Shown piece by piece: positions 1 through 4,486 of a stretch of DNA of 5,902 nucleotides. Both the position numbers and the translations under genes were made by a program. The stretch is taken from assembly GCA_022704645.1 (NCBI GenBank), contig JAKJGA010000109.1, positions 1-5,902 on the forward strand, in the 5' to 3' direction. The stretch's first letter is position 1. Each line of letters starts with the position of its first letter. Source of the stretch: Spirochaetota bacterium (lineage in GTDB: Bacteria > Spirochaetota > UBA4802 > JAFGJZ01). The notes beneath the pieces are model-generated. The model was given only the letters and a program-made list of their open reading frames with translations. It made no database searches and had not been told where the DNA came from.

Positions 1-64
1 CTTTTTTTGTGCACGAAGAAAAAACAGTAACGGCGAAAATTACCGATAATAATAAGTATTTCAT
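1..64 (-). CDS. Partial gene: N-terminus of a putative lipoprotein, cut by the left window edge
   Basis: Only the first 21 codons are inside the window. They read MKYLLLSVIFAVTVFSSCTK and onward, a typical lipoprotein signal peptide: a short basic start, a hydrophobic core of about 13 residues, and a lipobox-like F-S-S-C at residues 15-18, with Cys18 as the expected lipidated residue. The start is well supported, because a GAGAGGG ribosome binding site (complement of 70-76) lies 5 nt upstream of the ATG, and a sigma70-like promoter lies just before it. The Phe at -3 is shared with the lipoprotein at 157-621 and is a relaxed version of the classical Leu. Export to the cell envelope is likely. 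The mature domain is outside the window, so no function can be given. Confidence 0.72.
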   Translation of the reverse strand, partial: MKYLLLSVIFAVTVFSSCTKK

Positions 65-69
65 AATAT

Positions 70-76
70 CCCTCTC
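70..76 (-). promoter_or_regulatory. Ribosome binding site of the left-edge lipoprotein gene
   Basis: The complement reads GAGAGGG, 5 nt before the ATG at 64. It is a strong Shine-Dalgarno match and is the main reason for trusting this very short partial gene. Confidence 0.65.
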
Positions 77-85
77 AAACAAGTC

Positions 86-114
86 ATCATAATACCTTAG
101 CTGATAAAAATCAA
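86..114 (-). promoter_or_regulatory. Predicted sigma70-type promoter for the left-edge lipoprotein gene
   Basis: On the minus strand, a -35 TTGATT (complement of 109-114) is followed after exactly 17 nt by a -10 TATGAT (complement of 86-91, 5 of 6 to consensus). Transcription would start near 79-80, giving a leader of about 15 nt that contains the GAGAGGG site. It sits in the gap after the stop of the upstream lipoprotein gene, so the left-edge gene probably has its own transcript. I see no hairpin terminator between the two genes, so read-through is also possible. Confidence 0.5.
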
Positions 115-156
115 ATAGTTTTAATGAATATGGATTTGCGATGAAATGAAATTTAT

Positions 157-621
157 TTACTTTCTTCCATTCAAAACATTTACCAGTTCTTCCATTTGTT
201 TGTTGGAAAATTCACCGGATACTTCAAAGTCTCCATCTGTTATTTGCGCCATGATTTTGGGAGAGAAAATAACTCTTCCGTCAAGTACGACAGCAATAAT
301 CCTGCCCATATTATTTTTTGTGATGTCATAGAAGGTTTTAGATGCTTCATCGGTCAGAATTATTCTCATAATGGGGCGTCCGATAGCATTCTTTTGCGCA
401 GAAATCCAGGATATATCTTTTTCACTCATTAGTACCGTTTCTTCAAGATAATCTACAGAATGATCTTTCTGAGTAAAAATATTTTCTGCACCTGTTTTAA
501 CAAGTCTGAATTGAATTGGCTTAATGTTAGGGTTTCTGTTTCTCTTTGTTTTGCATGAAGCAAAATTGATCGCAAGAGTTAATGTTAACAAGAGTGATGT
601 GAGGTGAATGAGTTTATTCAT
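157..621 (-). CDS. Lipoprotein with a stand-alone SecD P1-head-like domain
   Basis: A 154-residue protein. Residues 1-23 form a lipoprotein signal peptide (basic start, hydrophobic 7-20, lipobox F-A-S-C with Cys23 lipidated), followed by a basic, Asn-rich linker. From about residue 36 to the end it resembles the periplasmic P1 head subdomain of the translocase subunit SecD. Visible family-like stretches are GRPIMRIILTDEASKTF (81-97), T-x-N-N-M-G-R-x-I-A-V-V-L-D-G (101-115), a conserved-type S-P-K at 120-122, and an ending of the ITDGDFEVSGEFSNKQMEEL kind (127-146). SecD itself is several times longer and has six membrane helices; none are present here, so this is not SecD. It is the last gene of a likely three-gene unit, 18 nt after its neighbour, with its own AAAGG site. 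A role in envelope protein handling would be a guess; the domain match is by eye. Confidence 0.75.
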   Translation of the reverse strand: MNKLIHLTSLLLTLTLAINFASCKTKRNRNPNIKPIQFRLVKTGAENIFTQKDHSVDYLEETVLMSEKDISWISAQKNAIGRPIMRIILTDEASKTFYDITKNNMGRIIAVVLDGRVIFSPKIMAQITDGDFEVSGEFSNKQMEELVNVLNGRK

Positions 622-627
622 TTAGTT

Positions 628-633
628 ACCTTT
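628..633 (-). promoter_or_regulatory. Ribosome binding site of the SecD-P1-like lipoprotein gene
   Basis: The complement reads AAAGGT; the AAAGG core ends 7 nt before the ATG at 621. It lies inside the 18-nt gap after the preceding stop codon and supports the start placed directly before the signal peptide. Confidence 0.6.
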
Positions 634-639
634 AATGAT

Positions 640-1218
640 TTAATACAAATCTTTCAGCATGCTTAGAACGATCATTTTTTTTCTTCTTATTATGTTAGTT
701 AAAATTTCAAAATTTTCTTTTGTTTCAGTGTCGGAACCTGCAATATCGAGAAAATTCTCATGCCATCTGAACCAGATATAATGAAGGTTGTTGTAGCTTT
801 TCTCATCTGTGTGTTCATGCAGTCTGAAAAATCTTTCAGCAAGGTCTATATGGTTTTCATGACCGGTCAGATAACTGATTCTTTTTGAGCCGATATAAAG
901 AACTGCACGTTTGTATCCGTATTTGATGCAGTCGTCGCTTTTAAATCCTGTAATCCTCAAATCCTTTCCGGACATTCTAAGATCATGTCCATCATTTCTC
1001 AAAGCTTTTCTGAATTGAATAATGTCTGCTCTGACTTCTTTGAAAACATCTGCGTTATTGCGGTTTATCAAAAGCAGTTTTCTCCATATCTGAAACATGA
1101 GTTCGTATTCCTCGAACATCTCACCTGTTTCAAGATAAACGGCAGTGCTGTTCAGCAAAGCCCACACGCCTTTCATGTCTTCGGTTAATTTTGTTAATGT
1201 ATTTAATATTCGTTTCAT
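640..1218 (-). CDS. Uncharacterised 192-residue protein with three tandem LRxxGxx heptads
   Basis: I do not recognise a family. The protein is 192 residues long, highly charged and probably mostly helical, with no signal peptide and no membrane segment, so it is likely cytoplasmic. Three consecutive heptads occupy residues 73-93 (LRNDGHD, LRMSGKD, LRITGFK). The second half is rich in aromatic and histidine residues, for example HENH at 120-123, HEH at 134-136 and YIWFRWHENF at 147-156, and it ends in a basic-hydrophobic helix (RRKKMIVLSMLKDLY). The gene starts 24 nt after the stop of the membrane-protein gene and ends 18 nt before the lipoprotein start, so it is probably the middle gene of an operon. 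No convincing Shine-Dalgarno precedes the ATG at 1218, so the start is the likeliest in-frame Met rather than proven. Long uninterrupted frame and tight neighbours support it as real. Confidence 0.75.
   Translation of the reverse strand: MKRILNTLTKLTEDMKGVWALLNSTAVYLETGEMFEEYELMFQIWRKLLLINRNNADVFKEVRADIIQFRKALRNDGHDLRMSGKDLRITGFKSDDCIKYGYKRAVLYIGSKRISYLTGHENHIDLAERFFRLHEHTDEKSYNNLHYIWFRWHENFLDIAGSDTETKENFEILTNIIRRKKMIVLSMLKDLY
940..1002 (-). repeat. Three tandem 21-nt units encoding LRxxGxx heptads
   Basis: Codons 73-93 of the 192-residue protein encode three heptads in a row: LRNDGHD, LRMSGKD and LRITGFK. Leu, Arg and Gly fall at positions 1, 2 and 5 of every unit. The DNA is diverged between units (Leu is TTG, CTT, TTG and Arg is AGA, AGA, AGG), so the pattern is kept mainly at protein level. 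Confidence 0.6.
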
Positions 1219-1242
1219 AATTAATAATCTTATAATCGATTC

Positions 1243-1644
1243 TCAATAATTATATACAGCTGATAATGATGGTATCAGATATAGTATAAATCCTATAATA
1301 AAAAATATGAATCGTAATAATGAAAAAATATTCCTGAATCCCGTATAAATCGGAAAAAGAATAAAGATTCTGACAAACCATATCCCGGTGATGATATAAA
1401 GAATAAAATTGCCAAGGCGTGTTGAAATTAATTCATCCGACATGAAAAATGATAAAGCTGCAAACATGAGCCAAATAAGTCCAATGAGACTGTTGGAAGT
1501 GTATATGATGTCTTTGATGTGATATTTTTTGGTTTGATTTATATCTTTGATCAATAAATTCCATTTGTATAATCCCGGGAAAGCTATGTGGAATAATGCA
1601 CATATTAAATGATAAATTCCGCCGGTTATGATTAGATATTTCAT
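1243..1644 (-). CDS. Small four-helix integral membrane protein of unknown function
   Basis: A 133-residue, very hydrophobic protein with four predicted membrane helices at roughly residues 2-22, 47-68, 77-100 and 106-127. The first helix holds two histidines a turn or two apart (H12 and H19 in YHLICALFHIAFP), followed by a W-containing loop. The third is preceded by ELISTRLGN, a pattern I associate with small uncharacterised 4-TM proteins in Gram-negative anaerobes. No catalytic motif is evident. Two His in a helix could bind haem or metal, but that is speculation. It is the first gene of a likely three-gene minus-strand unit, with a plausible promoter about 50-75 nt upstream. The Shine-Dalgarno before the ATG at 1644 is weak (AAG only), but it is the only sensible start because the first helix begins immediately. 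Confidence 0.75.
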   Translation of the reverse strand: MKYLIITGGIYHLICALFHIAFPGLYKWNLLIKDINQTKKYHIKDIIYTSNSLIGLIWLMFAALSFFMSDELISTRLGNFILYIITGIWFVRIFILFPIYTGFRNIFSLLRFIFFIIGFILYLIPSLSAVYNY

Positions 1645-1691
1645 TTTATACTTAAAAAGACCTTATCATATAATCAAAAATACTACGGTCT

Positions 1692-1720
1692 ATTCTGTCT
1701 GAGGTTAATAAATATGTCAA
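1692..1720 (-). promoter_or_regulatory. Predicted promoter for the 1644-to-157 gene unit
   Basis: On the minus strand a perfect -35 TTGACA (complement of 1715-1720) is followed after 17 nt by CAGAAT (complement of 1692-1697), a 4 of 6 match to the -10 consensus. It lies in the 135-nt gap between the hairpin after the radical SAM gene and the 4-TM gene. Transcription would start near 1685, giving a leader of about 40 nt. The -10 is weak, so strength or need for an activator is open. Confidence 0.4.
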
Positions 1721-1756
1721 TACAATAGACTTATATTTAATCTTTCATTCCGATTG

Positions 1757-1790
1757 CCGATGTTTAAAATGAATAAATTTTAAACATCGG
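1757..1790 (-). terminator. Perfect 14-bp hairpin overlapping the radical SAM stop codon, without a U-tract
   Basis: The arms at 1757-1770 and 1777-1790 are perfect inverted repeats (CCGATGTTTAAAAT paired with ATTTTAAACATCGG) around a 6-nt loop. The proximal arm contains the last two codons and the TAA stop (1780-1782) of the radical SAM gene. Position fits a 3'-end structure for the three-gene unit. However, the base after the stem on the minus strand is G and the next stretch is not U-rich, so it is not a canonical intrinsic terminator. It could be a Rho-associated or RNA-stabilising stem-loop. The inverted repeat is certain; the termination role is inferred. Confidence 0.5.
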
Positions 1791-3204
1791 TTAAGTTAAG
1801 TAACAAATCCGATTTCTCTACCGCTGTATTTTTCTCTGATTTATGCTTAACTTCGCATAGAAGCATTTCAAGTACAGGAAGCATTTTCTGCAATCCTCCT
1901 GTGTTTATTATTAACTTCCATAAAGGTTCAAATTTTTTCCATCCTGCTGTATATAATAAATGTTTCATCATATGCTTAAAAGTATCATGAGAAAAAGATG
2001 ATTTGATAATGCTGTTCCATTTGTAAAAATCGCTATATGATTGATTATAACCATCTTCGAGTTGTTCGGCAGTTAATCCTTTTGTTTTATAAACTACATG
2101 ACGGGTATCATAGAAATCCCAGTTCTTTGTTATTATACGTCCGGCATTCATCATTGATTCGTAAAGACTTGTTCCTGGATAAGGAGTTAAAATATGATAT
2201 GTCGCTGTAGTTATAGAATTCTCTATGCCCCAGTCGACTGTTCTTTTGAATACATCTGAATCGTCATTGTCGAATCCGAATACAAAGCTGCCGTTAATCA
2301 TAATGCCTAAACTGTGAAGTCTTTTGACTGCAAATTCGTAATTTAATTTGAGATTCTGGAATTTGCTGCTTTGCTTGAGATTTTCCGGCGAGAATGTTTC
2401 AAAACCAAGAAAAATACTTCTTAGGCCTGCCTGTGCTGCCTTTTCGATCAAGTTTCCTTCTAAAACAGATTTTACAGTCGCTGCTCCCTGAAAAACCCTG
2501 TTTAATCCTTTCATCCCTTCAAAAAGTTCACGGGCAAGTTTGGGGTTTCCGAACAAATGATCATCCAGAAAATATAAATGTCGTCCTTTCAGCCGAGAAA
2601 TTTCCTGAAGTATTTCATCAACTCTTTGAGTGTAAAAAGAAATGCCGTTTTTGTAGAATGAATCCTTATAGCAGAAATCGCAATGATGCGGGCATCCTCT
2701 TGATATAACAAGGGAGTTCGGAACAAGATATTTGTTTCTTTTGATAAGGTCTCTTCGAACAGGAGGCAGATCTTGAATTGTGCGTCCGTGTGCGGAAACG
2801 TATCTTTTTTTTGTGCATTTATTTTTATAATCCTTCAGGAAAACCGGTAAAGTCTGTTCAGCCGGTCCAATAAAAATCGTGTCGGCATACTTCTCGGCTT
2901 CATCCGGCAGAGCGGTTACATGCAGACCTCCGAGAACCACAAAAACTCCTTTGGATCTGTAATGATTTGCTATTGAGTATGCGCGTTTAGCATTGGTAAT
3001 GTATACCTGAATCATAACGAGATCAGGTGAATCATTCAGATTTAAATTTTCGACATGCTGATCCTGTAAATCAATTTCATCATCAGCATCAAAAAATGCC
3101 GCCAGTGTTGCCAGTCCCAGAGGAGGAAACAATGAGTACTTAATCGGTCTGAAAAATGGGCTTTTTGCTTCAGTAAGTGAAGGCAGTATCATTTTAACTT
3201 TCAT
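1780..3204 (-). CDS. B12-binding-domain radical SAM enzyme of unknown substrate
   Basis: A 474-residue protein built like class B (cobalamin-dependent) radical SAM enzymes. Residues 1-130 form a B12-binding-type Rossmann domain: the PPLGLATLAAFF entry (27-38), DLVMIQVYIT (61-70), GGLHVTALPDEA (92-103) and IGPAE (112-116). The radical SAM core follows, with the [4Fe-4S] motif CPHHCDFC (Cys171, Cys175, Cys178), then FLDDHLFGN (212-220), GFET (267-270) and TPYPGT (340-345). The C-terminal part (about 350-400, WDFYDTRHVVY then a LEDGY/FYKW pattern) resembles the extension in enzymes of the hopanoid-methylase-like group, and a tail continues to 474. Such enzymes often methylate or rearrange unactivated carbons of lipids or natural products; the substrate here is unknown. 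The gene abuts the sugar transferase (its TAA touches this ATG), with AAGGA 10 nt upstream, so the two are co-transcribed. No key residue is missing. Confidence 0.9.
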   Translation of the reverse strand: MKVKMILPSLTEAKSPFFRPIKYSLFPPLGLATLAAFFDADDEIDLQDQHVENLNLNDSPDLVMIQVYITNAKRAYSIANHYRSKGVFVVLGGLHVTALPDEAEKYADTIFIGPAEQTLPVFLKDYKNKCTKKRYVSAHGRTIQDLPPVRRDLIKRNKYLVPNSLVISRGCPHHCDFCYKDSFYKNGISFYTQRVDEILQEISRLKGRHLYFLDDHLFGNPKLARELFEGMKGLNRVFQGAATVKSVLEGNLIEKAAQAGLRSIFLGFETFSPENLKQSSKFQNLKLNYEFAVKRLHSLGIMINGSFVFGFDNDDSDVFKRTVDWGIENSITTATYHILTPYPGTSLYESMMNAGRIITKNWDFYDTRHVVYKTKGLTAEQLEDGYNQSYSDFYKWNSIIKSSFSHDTFKHMMKHLLYTAGWKKFEPLWKLIINTGGLQKMLPVLEMLLCEVKHKSEKNTAVEKSDLLLNLTDV

Positions 3205-3753
3205 TTATTTTAAATCCTTGTTTAACCAGATTATATTTCTTACTCTGCGTTTTCCGATGAAATTCATGGCAAAGGAAATAATTACAACGATGAGATCGAT
3301 TACAATGTTTGAGTGATCGATATATTTTTTGTCCCAATACCATGACGTTTCCTTATTCTGTCCGCCGTATATCTGTGCAAATCCTGATATGCCGGGTTTA
3401 ACATTCCATCGTATTGAGTAAGTCGCGGTGTTCCAGTTAAGTCTTTTGATGTCGTAATCTGTCAAAGCTCTTGGTCCGACAATACTCATTTCACCTTTCA
3501 AAACATTTATGAACTGAGGTATTTCATCCAATCCGGTTTTGCGTAAAAATTTACCGGTTTTTGTCGGAACTTCGTTTACCATTGTTTGAAATTTGTATAT
3601 GGCGAATATGCTTTTATTTAAACCTATTCTATTCTGTTTGAAAATAACCGGATGCTTTTCTCTGAGTACAAGAACTATCGAAATCAGTATTACGGGAAAA
3701 GCGAAGACAGTCAATGCAAGTAAAGAAAATGTTATGTCGAATAGCCTTTTCAT
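3205..3753 (-). CDS. Small polyprenyl-phosphate sugar-phosphate transferase (PglC/WcaJ-type core)
   Basis: A 182-residue bacterial sugar transferase of the monotopic phosphoglycosyl transferase superfamily. These enzymes move a sugar-1-phosphate from a UDP-sugar to undecaprenyl phosphate at the inner membrane, the first step of O-antigen, capsule or glycan assembly. Visible family features: the KRLFD start, an N-terminal membrane helix broken at Pro20 as in the re-entrant helix of PglC, HPVIFKQNRIG (34-44), IYKFQTM (52-58), the catalytic Asp76-Glu77 in GLDEIPQFINVLKGEMS, VGPR (92-95), and KPGISGFAQIYG (119-130). It is about PglC size, but the stretch between KFQTM and LRKTGLDE is short. I chose the ATG at 3753 because AAAGG lies 7 nt upstream and the family normally starts here. 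An ATG at 3801 overlaps the previous stop (ATGA) and would add 16 residues, but it has no Shine-Dalgarno. Confidence 0.9.
   Translation of the reverse strand: MKRLFDITFSLLALTVFAFPVILISIVLVLREKHPVIFKQNRIGLNKSIFAIYKFQTMVNEVPTKTGKFLRKTGLDEIPQFINVLKGEMSIVGPRALTDYDIKRLNWNTATYSIRWNVKPGISGFAQIYGGQNKETSWYWDKKYIDHSNIVIDLIVVIISFAMNFIGKRRVRNIIWLNKDLK
3215..3219 (-). promoter_or_regulatory. Ribosome binding site of the radical SAM gene, inside the sugar transferase coding end
   Basis: The complement reads AAGGA, 10 nt before the ATG at 3204. It is read as the last codons of the sugar transferase, so translation of the two genes is probably coupled. Confidence 0.45.
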
Positions 3754-3759
3754 TGTTTT

Positions 3760-3765
3760 ACCTTT
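3760..3765 (-). promoter_or_regulatory. Ribosome binding site that decides the sugar transferase start
   Basis: The complement reads AAAGGT, with the AAAGG core 7 nt before the ATG at 3753. The two upstream in-frame ATGs at 3777 and 3801 have no comparable site, so this one favours the 182-residue form. Confidence 0.55.
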
Positions 3766-3797
3766 GATTGTTTTCATGTATTTGCTGAAATTAAATA

Positions 3798-4286
3798 TCA
3801 TTGATTCAATTGGTTAGAGCTGTAAATGTTTGAAAAAACAAATATCTTTGCCGCAAATTTCTGAATAAAATAAATGACTGCAGATATAATCAGCGCCATA
3901 ATATTAAGAAGTAATCCCATTATTATTGTTGTAAAAAATATTTGGGCGAAGTTTGCTACAGCTATGGCAGGTGTGATTAAATCTGGTAATATTTTTGAGC
4001 CGCTTGAAACGATTTGGACTGAAAAACATCCTATTATAAAATGAGCGGGAATAATAATAGAATTGATAAAGTATCCGATAATTAATGATCTGAAAAGAAT
4101 TGAATTATTACTAATTGATTGATATCTGTGTGTTCGAGGAAATAAAATAAAGAAAATGAGAAAACAAGCTATTGCAAGCATCATCGATAGTTGAGAAAAA
4201 TTATACGATGATGCTACGAGAAAACCGAAAATTGAATTGATTATGCAAATAAATGACCAAAGACAAGAGTGTTTTATTGATTTCAT
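3798..4286 (-). CDS. Uncharacterised four-helix membrane protein heading the glycan/radical SAM unit
   Basis: A 162-residue, very hydrophobic, AT-rich-coded protein I cannot assign to a family. Membrane segments lie at about residues 8-26, 32-50, 66-88 and 112-142; the last could be one long or two short helices. Short charged loops include RTHRYQ (51-56), and a helix-ending KFAAK occurs near 143-147. There is no catalytic motif. The start at 4286 is chosen over an in-frame ATG at 4307 because AAAGGAG sits 6 nt upstream of 4286, and the extra seven residues of the longer form would simply be a translation of that ribosome binding site. It is the first gene of the unit that continues with the sugar transferase, whose alternative ATG overlaps this stop as ATGA. 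It may be a scaffold, channel or flippase-like partner in glycan-lipid handling, but only gene order suggests this. Confidence 0.75.
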   Translation of the reverse strand: MKSIKHSCLWSFICIINSIFGFLVASSYNFSQLSMMLAIACFLIFFILFPRTHRYQSISNNSILFRSLIIGYFINSIIIPAHFIIGCFSVQIVSSGSKILPDLITPAIAVANFAQIFFTTIIMGLLLNIMALIISAVIYFIQKFAAKIFVFSNIYSSNQLNQ

Positions 4287-4292
4287 GCTGAT

Positions 4293-4299
4293 CTCCTTT
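4293..4299 (-). promoter_or_regulatory. Strong ribosome binding site that decides the start of the four-helix protein
   Basis: The complement reads AAAGGAG, 6 nt before the ATG at 4286. It lies inside the coding region of the longer alternative start at 4307, which therefore looks false. I could not pick a convincing promoter for this unit from the divergent gap; several 4-of-6 matches compete. Confidence 0.7.
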
Positions 4300-4349
4300 A
4301 TATTCATGAAAATACGAATTGTGCTTGAATAGAGTTATGCGGGGGAATA

Positions 4350-4393
4350 TGAAATTACTGTGAATTCATTGTGAAGTGAAAATGAACTTAAAA
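4350..4393. repeat. Four degenerate 11-nt direct repeats beginning TGAA, helically phased
   Basis: Four adjacent 11-nt units start with TGAA at 4350, 4361, 4372 and 4383: TGAAATTACTG, TGAATTCATTG, TGAAGTGAAAA, TGAACTTAAAA. Units 1 and 2 agree at 8 of 11 positions; units 3 and 4 agree at 9 of 11. Further TGAA copies occur at 4411, 4433 and 4466. The array lies in the gap between two divergent genes, about 40 nt upstream of the predicted PTS -35 box. It could be a set of protein-binding half-sites on one helix face, or AT-rich drift. Confidence 0.45.
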
Positions 4394-4431
4394 GAATAAT
4401 ATTTTTAATTTGAATTAATCATGGAACTGCT

Positions 4432-4460
4432 TTGAAATAATTCAATATAACTGCTATATT
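4432..4460 (+). promoter_or_regulatory. Predicted sigma70-type promoter of the PTS permease gene
   Basis: TTGAAA at 4432-4437 (-35) is followed after exactly 17 nt by TATATT at 4455-4460 (-10). Transcription would start near 4467, giving a leader of about 20 nt before the GTG. Possible operator elements overlap it: an inverted repeat TTGAA-N4-TTCAA (4432-4445) covers the -35, and a direct repeat AACTGCT (4425-4431 and 4449-4455) flanks the -35 and abuts the -10. A sugar-responsive repressor would be expected for such a gene, but none is encoded in the window. Confidence 0.55.
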
Positions 4461-4474
4461 ATCAGTGAAATCAT

Positions 4475-4480
4475 AAAGGA
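4475..4480 (+). promoter_or_regulatory. Ribosome binding site that selects the GTG start of the PTS permease
   Basis: AAAGGA at 4475-4480 ends 6 nt before the GTG at 4487. The alternative ATG at 4496 would be 15 nt away, too far, so the GTG is preferred. Confidence 0.65.
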
Positions 4481-4486
4481 TAAACG

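Noticed and set aside
146..432. Two plus-strand open frames opposite the SecD-P1-like lipoprotein
   Set aside because: They are antisense to a gene with a signal peptide, domain match and good ribosome binding site.
2394..2708. Plus-strand open frame of 104 codons
   Set aside because: It lies wholly inside the radical SAM gene on the opposite strand, which has clear catalytic motifs; no ribosome binding site or domain supports it.
3046..3063. DQHVEN in the radical SAM protein as a B12 base-off DxHxxG motif
   Set aside because: It lies at the end of the second strand, where related enzymes have DENVE-like sequence, not at the cobalamin His loop, and the final Gly is absent. Many class B radical SAM enzymes lack that motif.
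4287..4307. Longer start (MNIKEIS) for the four-helix membrane protein
   Set aside because: Those seven codons contain the AAAGGAG ribosome binding site of the ATG at 4286.
4300..4400. Minus-strand promoter for the glycan/radical SAM unit (TTCACA with CATATT or CATAAC)
   Set aside because: Several overlapping 4-of-6 matches with spacers of 18-19 nt compete and none stands out.
4405..4418. Perfect palindrome TTAATT-TG-AATTAA upstream of the PTS promoter
   Set aside because: It is built only of A/T arms in an AT-rich gap, so chance is a sufficient explanation.
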